Shown one piece after another: positions 8,950 to 20,024 of a stretch of 64,000 nt of DNA. The DNA is from Cepaea nemoralis (taxonomy: Eukaryota > Mollusca > Gastropoda > Stylommatophora > Helicidae). Below the pieces are notes generated by a model. It did no database searches, was not told the origin of the DNA, and was given only the letters and a program-made list of their open reading frames with translations. The stretch covers positions 855,501-919,500 of the forward strand of contig JACEFZ010017448.1 of assembly GCA_014155875.1 (NCBI GenBank), read 5' to 3'. The position numbers were made by a program, and so were the translations under genes. The first letter of the stretch is position 1; every line of letters starts with the position of its first letter.

Positions 8950-11820
8950 ATGGGTATCCACGGTTTGACAGGTTTCATTGACAACAACCAACACTTGCTC
9001 CATCAACATCAACTGCATGACTGCTCTGTGGTTCTGGATGGAAACAATTTTTACCACTTCCTCTACTATGCCTGCCATGTGCAGTGCAGTTTTGGCGGTG
9101 ATTACGATGTTTATAGAAAAAAAATCATTTCAACGTTTGAATCATTTAAAACGTGTAGGATCATTCCTTACGTCATCATGGATGGTGCTTACACTGTGGA
9201 TGGTCGGAAACTGAAAACGTCGCTGGCCAGGGCTTCTGCACGAATCAGACTTGTTGATACAATGGCCAACAATCAGAAAGGTCAAGCACTACCAACCTTG
9301 GCCTATGAAACTTTCATGCAGACCTTAAACGAACTTGGGATACATCATGCAACTTGCCAGTTTGAAGCTGATAATGAGATTGCCGTTTTGGCGAACAAGC
9401 TACAATGTCCAGTAATCAGCAATGACAGCGATTTTTACATTTTTGATTTAAATAATGGATTCTTGCCGCTAGATTATCTTGACTTTCGGTCTCTAGAAAG
9501 AGTTAATTCCGATGGAACTACGTTTCATTATCTACACTGCCATAAATATCATGTTGATGACTTCATAAACTCATTTGATGGTTTAAACCGCTCAGTTCTG
9601 CCAGTATTTGCAAGTCTGCTAGGTAATGATTTTATTAACGCTAGTGCTTTTTCTACATTTTACTCACGGGTGAAAGTTCCGAAAATTATTTCCAGAAAGT
9701 TCTCCTTGCCTCCGAGATTATCAAAAGTGATTAGCGTGTTACATTGGCTCAACACACAGAATGACAGTTGCGAGTTCTCTGATATTAAAGCTGAACTCCT
9801 GGAGTTCATTAAACCTCGGAGAAAAGTGCGGGTGGAGAAGATGTTTGTGTCTTCTGTAAACGGATACGTTGATGTAGAAAACTTTCAGGGGATTGATCTT
9901 TTCCACTTTCTGGCTGTTGATGCAGAACAATGCCATTTAACTGCGGCAGAAGACTTTCGTAGCTACAATGGTGTTGCCTTTCCTGATTGGTTCATTAAAG
10001 CAGCTTGTTGTGGGGAGATAACTCCTTCTACATTAAATTGTGCTATTCTACACAGAGTTATCATTCTTACCCAGGTTGAAGATTTATCCCAGACCTCTTC
10101 TTTTCAATGTTCCTTGGGGTTGAGAAGGGTGTTGTATGGCGTTCTGCTTCAGGAAGATCTTCACCAGCAGTCGGCCATTAATGGAAAGTTTTCCACAAGT
10201 AGTCCATTAAGAGAAAGCAATACTGAGAGACCTTCAGAGGGTGTATCTTCAGACATATGTGGATCTCGGAAGTCACATAATGGCACTCATGAACTTTTTG
10301 CATCAGATTATTTGAGGTCAGAGGAGGGAAATGATGGTTCAGATGATAGGGTTGATAGTATGGTTTTGGATGATAGAGTGTATGATTTGAGAACAGAAGA
10401 AAGAAAAGATGAGGTGGAACTGGAGGAAGGGAATGAAGATGTAGGGAAAAAGATGATTGCAGAATTTGAAAAAATGCGTGATGCTAAGGCAGGAGAAGGT
10501 GATTGTGTGGCTACAAATGAGGTAGATTCTGGAGCTGAGGTTTGTGACAGTCAGTCAGTGGTAGAAGAGTTACAAGTTGAGGATGTGCACAAGAAAGCAA
10601 AACAGTTCTGTGTTGAAGAGTATACCAGAGTCAAGAAAAATTTGTTGAAGACTCTTGTTGAGCCTTTATATTGTGTAGGAACAGTATCTGTGCCAGGCCT
10701 GGTTGATTTACCAAACATGGCTTTGGCAGACAGGAAGTCTGTGTTGGCTGCAGCTATGGGTGTTGATCTGGACTTTATGGCTAAGTTTTCTGATGAGCTC
10801 CAGCTGTTTGTTGGGTGTCTGGTCATGTGGACTCGCAATGTCAGTCCCAAAATTATCCTTGGACATTTAGATTCTGTTATTGTTGGGGTGATGTTGCTTC
10901 ATGTTTTTACATCACTGGAGAAGAGGAAAAAGGAAATGGAAGTCGAGGAGAATAGTATAGATGAGATGAAAGAGAAGTGTAATGATAATGTGAAAAGGGA
11001 ATGTGAATTAAAAGAAAGGAAAGATGACAAATTATCAAAAATAAAGTTCGAGCTGAATGACACAAGGAAGGGTGAGAAAATTCAGGAGGAAACATACAGC
11101 AGTGACTTTCCTGAAATAAACCGTGAACTGAAAAATATGGAACTTACTGACAAAATGGAAGTACTGATAGAAGAAAATAGCATTATAAAATCTGATCAGA
11201 ATTGTAAACAGGAAACTGAACCTATAGATAGTGAACTCCCAGACTTTTGTACTAGTGTTATAAGTGTTGCCAGGTTGTGTTCACAAGTCAACGTTCTTCA
11301 TTTGGAGAGCATGAGGCAAAACCTACACAAATATCATGCTAAATCCCCTGTGTTTAACAACAAGAACCATTACACCCCCGGAATTTCTCATGCTTTTGCT
11401 CAGCTTCAAGCCTGTATGGTCGACGGTATCAATCTGAACAAACTTCTTCGGTTCCCCTTTCCAACCATGCGACCTGCTGACCTTATTAATGGGACATTTC
11501 TGTACAATTTTTACACTGACTTCTCTGCTCGTGCCAACCCAGATCTTTTCCTTACTGTCATGTTTGACAGGAGTCCTGATATCATTTCCACTTTTAAACT
11601 GTTTAGGGATGTGATCATTAACTATGTTGGTGAGAGCTGCTTCGACACACCATCTTCACTTTCAAAGAAGACCAGGAAAAGAAAGCCTAAAGGAGAAAAA
11701 AACAGATCTCAGGATGAAACGAGTAAAGAGAAATTGAATGATAAAGAGACAGTTGTAAATGTGGTAGCTGGCTTTGATGTAGCTAATATGTTTAGTGTCT
11801 TGTCAATGGAGGATTCTTGA
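8950..11820 (+). CDS. ASTE1: Protein asteroid homologue 1 (XPG/FEN1-like nuclease family)
   Basis: A 956-residue protein in one exon. The start MGIHGLTGFID is the XPG N-terminal signature, and the ATG has a good context (ACAATGG). Acidic residues at the positions used for metal binding in XPG/FEN1 enzymes are visible: D30 (VVLDGNNF), D78 (VIMDGAY), E139/D141 (FEADNEIAVLA) and D159/D161 (SNDSDFYIFDL). Residues about 765-897 form the conserved C-terminal asteroid region (AFAQLQACMVDGINLN). Residues about 447-550 are acidic and about 653-760 are Lys/Glu-rich, both low-complexity; these make the protein much longer than vertebrate ASTE1 (about 680 residues). The family is a structure-specific-nuclease relative implicated in EGF-receptor signalling in flies and DNA repair in vertebrates; its activity here is inferred. 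A possible poly(A) signal AATAAA is at 12678. Repeats flank both sides. Confidence 0.93.
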   Translation: MGIHGLTGFIDNNQHLLHQHQLHDCSVVLDGNNFYHFLYYACHVQCSFGGDYDVYRKKIISTFESFKTCRIIPYVIMDGAYTVDGRKLKTSLARASARIRLVDTMANNQKGQALPTLAYETFMQTLNELGIHHATCQFEADNEIAVLANKLQCPVISNDSDFYIFDLNNGFLPLDYLDFRSLERVNSDGTTFHYLHCHKYHVDDFINSFDGLNRSVLPVFASLLGNDFINASAFSTFYSRVKVPKIISRKFSLPPRLSKVISVLHWLNTQNDSCEFSDIKAELLEFIKPRRKVRVEKMFVSSVNGYVDVENFQGIDLFHFLAVDAEQCHLTAAEDFRSYNGVAFPDWFIKAACCGEITPSTLNCAILHRVIILTQVEDLSQTSSFQCSLGLRRVLYGVLLQEDLHQQSAINGKFSTSSPLRESNTERPSEGVSSDICGSRKSHNGTHELFASDYLRSEEGNDGSDDRVDSMVLDDRVYDLRTEERKDEVELEEGNEDVGKKMIAEFEKMRDAKAGEGDCVATNEVDSGAEVCDSQSVVEELQVEDVHKKAKQFCVEEYTRVKKNLLKTLVEPLYCVGTVSVPGLVDLPNMALADRKSVLAAAMGVDLDFMAKFSDELQLFVGCLVMWTRNVSPKIILGHLDSVIVGVMLLHVFTSLEKRKKEMEVEENSIDEMKEKCNDNVKRECELKERKDDKLSKIKFELNDTRKGEKIQEETYSSDFPEINRELKNMELTDKMEVLIEENSIIKSDQNCKQETEPIDSELPDFCTSVISVARLCSQVNVLHLESMRQNLHKYHAKSPVFNNKNHYTPGISHAFAQLQACMVDGINLNKLLRFPFPTMRPADLINGTFLYNFYTDFSARANPDLFLTVMFDRSPDIISTFKLFRDVIINYVGESCFDTPSSLSKKTRKRKPKGEKNRSQDETSKEKLNDKETVVNVVAGFDVANMFSVLSMEDS

Positions 11821-12070
11821 TTTAGTTAATTTGATTAGTGTCTTCTCTATGAATGATTCTTGATGTAGTTAATATGTTTAGTGTCTTGTCAATGGAGGAT
11901 TCTTGATTTAGTTAATTTGCTTAGTGTCTTCTCTATGAATGATTCTTGATGTAGTTAATTTGTTTAGTGTCATGTCTAAGGATGATTCTTGATGTAGCTA
12001 ATATATGTAGTGACTTTATGTGGACAAATTCTGATGGAGCTAATGTTTAATGATTTGTCTTTGGATGGTT
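11776..12070. repeat. 43-bp tandem repeat starting in the last ASTE1 codons
   Basis: Units begin at 11776, 11819, 11862 and 11905 with exact 43-bp spacing (GATGTAGCTAATATGTTTAG...GATTCTT). The first unit is the coding sequence for the last 15 residues plus the stop. The following units each repeat the TCTTGA stop context in the 3' UTR. Degenerate units continue to about 12060 and, after a LINE scrap, to about 12560. Confidence 0.9.
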
Positions 12071-12077
12071 CTTGGTG

Positions 12078-12240
12078 TTGCTCATCATCTTCCACTTTAG
12101 CTGTTGAGTGTCGTGGGGAGGAATAATTAATGTTCCAGTGCCCGATGAGTGTCATTCCATTTGATTGTACAATGTCTTTGATGTCATCAGTCTATTTTAT
12201 TCTCGGGCACCCTCTTGCTCTCGTATCAGATCTTTTTTTA
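12078..12240 (-). mobile_element. LINE 3'-end fragment
   Basis: Matches 460-630 in the same orientation: CATCATCTTCCAC, then GTCGTGGG, GATTGTACAATGTCTTTGATG and CTCGGGCACCCTCTTGCTCTC. It is inserted in the degenerate tandem repeat after ASTE1. Confidence 0.7.
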
Positions 12241-12560
12241 GCTAATTTTAATATCCTGACTATACATGTTTGCTGATGGCGCTAAACTTTAGTGCCTTGT
12301 CCATGAATGATTCTTGATGTAGCTGATTTGTTTTGTGTCTTGTATATAGATGGTGATTGATGAAGCTACTTTGTTTGTCTATGGAAGGTTGATTATGTAG
12401 CAAATTTTCAGTTCTTTTCTGTGAATGATTCTTGATATAACCAATATGTTTAGTGTCTCGTCTATGGAACATTGTTGGAGCTGTTATGTTAACAGAAGAC
12501 TGCTGATATATCTTATGTTTAGTGCCTTATTGTGGACTATTGCTGGTGTACTATTAGCTA
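12241..12560. repeat. Degenerate continuation of the ASTE1 3' tandem repeat
   Basis: Scattered units GATTCTTGATGTAGCTGATTTGTTT / TAGTGTCT persist with heavy drift. They follow the same order as the 43-bp units but with irregular spacing. Confidence 0.55.
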
Positions 12561-12939
12561 ATATATCTTATCTTTGATTGAATATGGGTTCAGAGATTTA
12601 TTGCTATGCTAAAAACCCCACGGCAGTTAGAAATTGCAATGAGTAGGCTGAAATACCACTGCCATGGCAAAAATGTTAATAAAGGAAACCTACTTATGGA
12701 ATGATAGTCATGTTCCTTGTGTGAGATCTGTCTAGAAAAATCAAACCTTACATAAGTGCATGCTAATTGGACACACTGTCCTGTCAGATGCAAAGCTAGG
12801 TGTGACAAATTCCCCTTGTAAGAAGTAAGAAGAAGAGGCGATGAGTGGATACACAAAACTGTAAGAGGAAACAATCCAGATTTGGCCCACTCTTTTGTTT
12901 AAAAAAAAAAAGAAAAGTCTTAAACGTTGAGAGGATCGA
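12561..12939. other. no gene seen
   Basis: Unique-looking sequence with a candidate ASTE1 poly(A) signal AATAAA at 12678-12683 and a short A run at 12900-12911. No coding support. Confidence 0.4.
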
Positions 12940-13160
12940 CTTCATTGCCCCAGGTTTTATCCCGTAAAGCTCGGTCTCTTTCTGCAGGATGGCCTGCCGA
13001 AAGCATCGCACAAAGCACAATCTCCTAGCTTCGGTGACAACCCCCAGGAGTCTCGGAGTAAAATGCACTCATGAATCGTAAGATATAGGCGGGAAATGAA
13101 CCCACAATCTTCGGAGCACGAGGCAAATGGCTTGACCACTTCGCCACGGAGACTTCCGAC
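12940..13160 (-). mobile_element. SINE-D copy
   Basis: On the - strand, CTCCGTGGCGAAGTGGTCAA (A-box region) and GGGTTCATTTCCC (B box) form the tRNA-like head. GGAGACTCC-like and GTGCGATGCTTTCGGCAGGCC segments follow, shared with 25717-25930 and 62888-63118. Confidence 0.65.
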
Positions 13161-13219
13161 TCTCACTCTTTTGTTTATGCACATACACATGCTGATCCCA
13201 GACTGGTGAACCAAGATGT

Positions 13220-13430
13220 GAGAAAAAGGAGCTGGATATCACACACTGAGAAGACATCAGGACAGTGTAACTAGTTGTCTGGAAATCAAATAGCAGGAGA
13301 CCTGAAAACACATATAGCAGATGAATAATGCAGGAGATAGCAACAGAAAGGACGGCTTGTGGTGGTCTGGTTGAAGACCTATGTCTCAATGGGGAATAAA
13401 GGGCAGAAGAAAAAGAAGATACAACCATCA
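13220..13430 (+). mobile_element. LINE ORF2 C-terminal fragment
   Basis: A + strand frame reads E-I-A-T-E-R-T-A-C-G-G-L-V-E-D-L-C, typical of the last residues of LINE ORF2. AATAAAGGGCAGAAGAAAAAG follows as a 3' UTR. Confidence 0.5.
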
Positions 13431-13436
13431 TATCTT

Positions 13437-13590
13437 CGTGTGTGTGTCGGTTAGGTGTGGAGTTTTTTCTCCAAAACAGAAAACTCTAGCCTGCACAGTT
13501 CACAGTGACTGCATAAGCCAAGCGGCCTTAATTCCTCAGGCTCAAGACCCCCCTGTCATACACTGCAAGGTACTATATTGGTAGTAAATG
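13437..13590 (+). mobile_element. SINE-C, partial copy
   Basis: Shares with 15057-15300 the blocks AACTCTAGCCTGCACAGTTC, GCGGCCTTAATTCCTCAGG, CTCAAGACCCCCC and AAGGTACTATATTGG. The tRNA head is lost. Confidence 0.7.
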
Positions 13591-14334
13591 ACAGTTTTTT
13601 TACCATAGCCAAAATATATTATCTGCCTTTTTTTAATGTTTGTGATTAGTTACCTTTGTGACTTAACCTCTGTGAAAACTTTAAGATTACTCATTTTAAT
13701 TAATTAAGGTATTTTCAGCATTCTTTTGTAAAACCAAGTTTCTGTATGTACATACACATACCACATTACCTGTTTTCTGTAAATAAAACACATGTAAGTT
13801 TCCTTACATTTTTTAAAAATCTGTGTTTATAGTTGTTGCTCTTTTGCTCCTTAATTGTTAATTGGTGTCTGTCTACCTATCTCTAATATTTGTATATGTG
13901 CCCATTTATACAGATATATTTCTGTTTATCTATATGTCTATAGACCTGCCGATCTGTTTGTCCAATTGTCCATTAATTTTTTATTTTTGTTGGGGGGGGG
14001 GGGGGGGGTTAATTGTCTGTTTACATATCTGTGTTGGAAATTGGGAGAACACAGCTACTGTTCGCTGTGTCTGTCGTAGTGAAATCTCTTCTAGTTTTGA
14101 GCTGTTATGAATTGAGAAAGTGACAGAGAAATGTGCTGTCCAAACAACAGACAAATTATTTCAGTGTGATCCATAGCCAGCTTTCCTTAGTCCTCATAAA
14201 AAGCATAGCCAAATCTCAAGTTTTGGGCAGTTATGGATTAATAAAGTGACAGAAACGCATGCTGGACAAACATCAATAGTCAAGCTATCTGTGCCTGATT
14301 TCTGTTAATATTGATGAAACCGGCCACCTCCGAC

Positions 14335-14336
<2 letters not shown>
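13591..14336. other. no gene seen
   Basis: AT-rich sequence with a G homopolymer at about 13993-14008 and an AATAAA at about 13783. Small open frames are not supported. Confidence 0.4.

Positions 14337-14412
<76 letters not shown>
14335..14412. repeat. (CT)n microsatellite
   Basis: Uninterrupted CT dinucleotide run of about 38 copies. Confidence 0.97.
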
Positions 14413-14416
<4 letters not shown>

Positions 14417-15056
14417 GTTGATGGTATGGTCTTTGTTGCCAACAGTGGACAAACAGCGATAGCGTAACAGATGTTTATAATAGCCACTATTGGTGAATTG
14501 TTGGCTAGGAGGGTTTCTGTGATGAAGTGGCCCACCTGTCTTTCCCTTACAAAAATCGTGGGTTCTTTTCGGACTCATTCCTTTGGTTCATGAGTGCAAT
14601 TATTTAAGAAGCCCATGGGTTTGGGTACTGGAGCTACTGAGTTTATGCTGTGTGCGATGCTTTTTGTGTGTGTCAGATCGCTCTGTAGAAAGCAGACGGA
14701 GCTATCTGAGGTAGAACCTGGTGTACTGAGGTTGATTCTCTTGCCTTTAACTCCCTGGCTTGGAAGAGCATAATGATACACATTATGAGGACACAATCAG
14801 ACACACATATTTACATGATGGACGATTAGTGAATCCTCTGGAAGAGTGTTAGCTCTTAAGTCTGATGTGTTGACATTCAGGTCATACAGGCCTTGAAAAG
14901 GGCTTGCATCTCTGAATGAGGTTGGTGTAGACTTTCTTTTGACTCAGTATCAGAGCACCTTCTCCATGGGAACTTTGTTGCTGGGCTCTCCTTCCCTTTT
15001 CTAAGCTAGGAAACTGGTGGGGTATGCAAAACAGATATTGGAGTTTTACATCCGAG
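14413..15056. other. Intergenic; contains a SINE-D-like tail
   Basis: At 14639-14775 the string GTTTATGCTGTGTGCGATGC through GGTTGATTCTCTTGCCTTTA matches the SINE-D 3' half. Nothing else is recognised. Confidence 0.45.
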
Positions 15057-15300
15057 AGAGGAGCGGCTGGCCGAGTGGCTAGAATTCCGGATTCTCTTTC
15101 GGATGACCCGGGTTTGAATCCTCGGTAAGATGTGGGTTTTTTTTCTCTCGGGGGCAAAAAGAAACCTCTAACCTACACAGTTCGCGGCGACTGCACTTGC
15201 CATGCAGCCTTAATTCCTCAGGCTCAAGACCCCCCCCCCCCCCCCCCCCCCCTGCCATACACCTCAAGGTACTATATTAGCAGTAAATGACATTTGAGAC
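15057..15300 (+). mobile_element. SINE-C, full copy with poly-C
   Basis: The tRNA-like head GGCTGGCCGAGTGGCTAGAA and B box GGGTTTGAATCC lie at 15068-15122. A body follows with TTAATTCCTCAGGCTCAAGA, then a C run at 15230-15251, then AGGTACTATATTAGCAGTAA. The head resembles a Leu/Ser-type tRNA by its TGGCCGAGTGG A-box region. Confidence 0.75.
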
Positions 15301-15906
15301 AGACATAAAAGGATGTAACCATGATTCAGCACATGGACTGGCTGTGATTGTGCCTAAGACTGGTAACGTTTCCTTCACAGGTTTTGGGTGTTTCATTATC
15401 AACAGGCTCCAACCCAAAGCTTATGGGGGATTTACATGATGATAACTGATTGTCTGTATGACTGTACACTTTCATGTGTAAATGTTTCATACGATTGTGA
15501 CATAGACACTCATGTAAGCACACAGGCACTGATATACATACATATTGTCATAGTCAATATAATAGCCACCCAAGCAGCAGTCACACAGAAATATATATTT
15601 TGCATATGTATCATTGAAAATCAAATACACAATCATACAAGTATTTACATGGATAGTGCTGTTAGCCAGATCACACACAAGCATACGTATATTTACTGAT
15701 TCTGTTATGTGATTGTTAGGTCGTCGTCATCATTATCAAATGGCTTGCTAACTGGCATGGGTGATCATGCCATGGTGAAAGGCTGTCAAGAATCTTCATT
15801 TGCTGTTATTCTCAATCTCTTTTTCCATTAATATTTCCAGTTGTTACACGTGTCAGGTTTTCTATTTTTGTAGTGTGGCCAAAAAATGCTGACTGCCTAT
15901 TTCTGC
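15301..15906. other. no gene seen
   Basis: Open frames at 15388-15699 are low in protein-like composition and lack domains. No repeat was recognised with confidence. Confidence 0.4.
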
Positions 15907-18900
15907 TGTTTGTGATCAGTTGTCCTTGTCTTATCCTCTTTATGTTTGTGATCAGTTGTCCTTGTCTTATCCTCTTTATGTTTGTGATCAGTTGTCCTTG
16001 TATCTTGTCCTCTTTCTGTTTGTGATTTGTCCTTGTGTCTTATCCTCTTTATGTTTGTGATAAGTTGTCCTTGTGTCTTATCCTCTTTATGTTTGTGATA
16101 AGTTGTCCTTGTGTCTTATCCTCTTTATGTTTGTGATAAGTTGTCCTTGTATCTTGTCCTCTTTCTGTATGTGATTTGTCCTTGTGTCTTATCCTCTTTA
16201 TGTTTGTGATAAGTTGTCCTTGTATCTTGTCCTCTTTCTGTTTGTGATAAGTTGTCTTTGTATCTTATCCTCTTTCTGTATGTGATTTGTCCTTGTGTCT
16301 TATCCTCTTTATGTTTGTGATAAGTTGTCCTTGTATCTTGTCCTCTTTCTGTATGTGATTTGTCCTTGTGTCTTATCCTCTTTATGTTTGTGATAAGTTG
16401 TCTTTGTATCTTATCCTCTTTCTGTTTGTGATAAGTTGTCCTTGTATCTTGTCCTCTTTCTGTATGTGATTTGTCCTTGTGTCTTATCCTCTTTATGTTT
16501 GTGATAAGTTGTCTTTGTATCTTATCCTCTTTCTGTTTGTGATAAGTTGTCCTTGTATCTTGTCCTCTTTCTGTTTGTGATTTGTCCTTGTGTCTTATCC
16601 TCTTTATGTTTGTGATAAGTTGTCCTTGTATCTTGTCCTCTTTCTGTTTGTGATTTGTCCTTGTGTCTTATCCTCTTTATGTTTGTGATAAGTTGTCTTT
16701 GTATCTTATCCTCTTTCTGTTTGTGATAAGTTGTCCTTGTATCTTGTCCTCTTTCTGTTTGTGATTTGTCCTTGTGTCTTATCCTCTTTATGTTTGTGAT
16801 AAGTTGTCTTTGTATCTTATCCTCTTTCTGTTTGTGATAAGTTGTCCTTGTATCTTGTCCTCTTTCTGTTTGTGATTTGTCCTTGTGTCTTATCCTCTTT
16901 ATGTTTGTGATAAGTTGTCCTTGTATCTTGTCCTCTTTCTGTTTGTGATTTGTCCTTGTGTCTTATCCTCTTTATGTTTGTGATAAGTTGTCCTTGTATC
17001 TTGTCCTCTTTCTGTTTGTGATTTGTCCTTGTATCTTGTCCTCTTTCTGTTTGTGATTTGTCCTTGTGTCTTATCCTCTTTATGTTTGTGATAAGTTGTC
17101 CTTGTATCTTGTCCTCTTTCTGTTTGTGATAAGTTGTCCTTGTATCTTGTCCTCTTTCTGTTTGTGATTTGTCCTTGTGTCTTGTCCTCTTTCTGTTTGT
17201 GATTTGTCCTTGTGTCTTATCCTCTTTATGTTTGTGATAAGTTGTCCTTGTGTCTTATCCTCTTTATGTTTGTGATAAGTTGTCCTTGTATCTTGTCCTC
17301 TTTATGTTTGTGATAAGTTGTCCTTGTATCTTGTCCTCTTTCTGTTTGTGATTTGTCCTTGTATCTTGTCCTCTTTCTGTTTGTGATTTGTCCTTGTGTC
17401 TTATCCTCTTTATGTTGTGATAAGTTGTCCTTGTATCTTGTCCTCTTTCTGTTTGTGATAAGTTGTCCTTGTCTTATCCTCTTTCTGTATGTGATTTGTC
17501 CTTGTGTCTTATCCTCTTTATGTTTTGTGATAAGTTGTCCTTGTATCTTGTCCTCTTTCTGTTGTGATTTGTCCTTGTGACTTAGCCTCTTTATGTTTGT
17601 GATAAGTTTTCCTTGTCTTATCCTCTTTCTGTATGTGATTTGTCCTTGTGTCTTATCCTCTTTATGTTTGTGATAAGTTGTCCTTGTATCTTGTCCTCTT
17701 TCTGTTTGTGATTTGTCCTTGTGACTTAGCCTCTTTATGTTTGTGATAAGTTGTCCTTGTATCTTGTCCTCTTTCTGTTTGTGATTTGTCCTTGTATCTT
17801 GTCCTCTTTCTGTTTGTGATTTGTCCTTGTGTCTTATCCTCTTTATGTTTGTGATAAGTTGTCCTTGTATCTTGTCCTCTTTCTGTTTGTGATAAGTTGT
17901 CCTTGTATCTTGTCCTCTTTCTGTTTGTGATTTGTCCTTGTGTCTTGTCCTCTTTCTGTTTGTGATTTGTCCTTGTGTCTTATCCTCTTTATGTTTGTGA
18001 TAAGTTGTCCTTGTGTCTTATCCTCTTTATGTTTGTGATAAGTTGTCCTTGTATCTTGTCCTCTTTATGTTTGTGATAAGTTGTCCTTGTATCTTGTCCT
18101 CTTTCTGTTTGTGATTTGTCCTTGTATCTTGTCCTCTTTCTGTTTGTGATTTGTCCTTGTGTCTTATCCTCTTTATGTTTGTGATAAGTTGTCCTTGTAT
18201 CTTGTCCTCTTTCTGTTTGTGATAAGTTGTCCTTGTCTTATCCTCTTTCTGTATGTGATTTGTCCTTGTGTCTTATCCTCTTTATGTTTGTGATAAGTTG
18301 TCCTTGTATCTTGTCCTCTTTCTGTTTGTGATTTGTCCTTGTGACTTAGCCTCTTTATGTTTGTGATAAGTTTTCCTTGTCTTATCCTCTTTCTGTATGT
18401 GATTTGTCCTTGTGTCTTATCCTCTTTATGTTTGTGATAAGTTGTCCTTGTATCTTGTCCTCTTTCTGTTTGTGATTTGTCCTTGTGACTTAGCCTCTTT
18501 ATGTTTGTGATAAGTTGTCCTTGTGTCTTATCCTCTTTCTGTATGTGATTTGTCCTTGTGTCTTATCCTCTTTATGTTTGTGATAAGTTGTCCTTGTATC
18601 TTGTCCTCTTTCTGTTTGTGATTTGTCCTTGTGACTTATCCTCTTTATGTTTGTGATAAGTTTTCCTTGTCTTATCCTCTTTCTGTATGTGATTTGTCCT
18701 TGTGTCTTATCCTCTTTATGTTTGTGATAAGTTGTCCTTGTATCTTGTCCTCTTTCTGTTTGTGATTTGTCCTTGTGTCTTATCCTCTTTATGTTTGTGA
18801 TAAGTTGTCCTTGTATCTTGTCCTCTTTCTGTTTGTGATTTGTCCTTGTGTCTTATCCTCTTTATGTTTGTGATAAGTTGTCCTTGTATCTTGTCCTCTT

Positions 18901-19570
18901 TCTGTTTGTGATTTGTCCTTGTGACTTAGCCTCTTTATGTTTGTGATAAGTTGTCCTTGTATCTTGTCCTCTTTCTGTTTGTGATTTGTCCTTGTGACTT
19001 AGCCTCTTTATGTTTGTGATAAGTTGTCCTTGTATCTTGTCCTCTTTCTGTTTGTGATTTGTCCTTGTGACTTAGCCTCTTTATGTTTGTGATAAGTTGT
19101 CCTTGTATCTTGTCCTCTTTCTGTTTGTGATAAGTTGTCCTTGTGACTTAGCCTCTTTATGTTTGTGATAAGTTGTCCTTGTATCTTGTCCTCTTTCTGT
19201 TTGTGATTTGTCCTTGTGTCTTAGCCTCTTTATGTTTGTGATAAGTTGTCCTTGTATCTTGTCCTCTTTCTGTTTGTGATTTGTCCTTGTGACTTAGCCT
19301 CTTTATGTTTGTGATAAGTTGTCCTTGTATCTTGTCCTCTTTCTGTTTGTGATTTGTCCTTGTGACTTATCCTCTTTATGTTTGTGATAAGTTGTCCTTG
19401 TATCTTGTCCTCTTTCTGTTTGTGATTTGTCCTTGTGACTTAGCCTCTTTATGTTTGTGATAAGTTGTCCTTGTATCTTGTCCTCTTTCTGTTTGTGATT
19501 TGTCCTTGTGACTTATCCTCTTTATGTTTGTGATAAGTTGTCCTTGTGTCTTAGCCTCTTTCTGATGTTT
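15907..19570. repeat. 3.7-kb minisatellite with a 73-bp dimeric unit
   Basis: A 38-bp monomer (TGTTTGTGATAAGTTGTCCT...) and a 35-bp monomer (TGTTTGTGATTTGTCCTTGT...) alternate to give a 73-bp higher-order unit, about 50 copies in all. Variants TGACTTAGCC and TGTCTTATCC come in runs, which shows recent local spread of subtypes. It encodes nothing plausible. Confidence 0.95.
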
Positions 19571-19634
19571 TTAGTAAGTTGTCCTTTGTCTTAGCCTGTT
19601 TCAAAGATTTGGAGACTTATTTTAGCTATTTGCT

Positions 19635-19885
19635 ACACATGCAGGCTCTGTGGCAAAGAGCTTATGGATGCAGTTTTCATTTCCGCATACCGCGTTCTAA
19701 ACACACCTGTGAGAGATTTGACAGCAGATCGCTTTGCGTTGGTTTTTATAAAATGGTATAACTGCCGGTCGTTTAGAAAGCAATGGCAAACTACTGAATG
19801 TAAACTTGCCCAGAAATCATAAACAACCACAAAATGCTGGGGTTGACTGCGACATCCTGTAAAGGGTATGCAAGTAACTTAACTT
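19635..19885 (+). mobile_element. SINE-B copy
   Basis: Carries the shared 3' body: GTCGTTTAGAAAGCAATGGC, AAACTACTGAATGTAAACTT, AATGCTGGGGTTGACTGCGA and CATCCTGTAAAGGGTATGC. The head CTCTGTGGCAAAGAGCTTAT is only weakly tRNA-like. Confidence 0.75.
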
Positions 19886-20024
19886 ACATATCATATAACA
19901 GTACACAAATATTGCAATGGTTATCGTCAACAACATTAAGAAAGATTAATATCTAGATAGGTAAACATGACATAAAAAATGAGAATAGTCAAATATTGCA
20001 TACATATATAAACATTATTATATA

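Noticed and set aside
14285..14578. Open frame with an Arg-Glu repeat
   Set aside because: It is the (CT)n microsatellite translated from the - strand.
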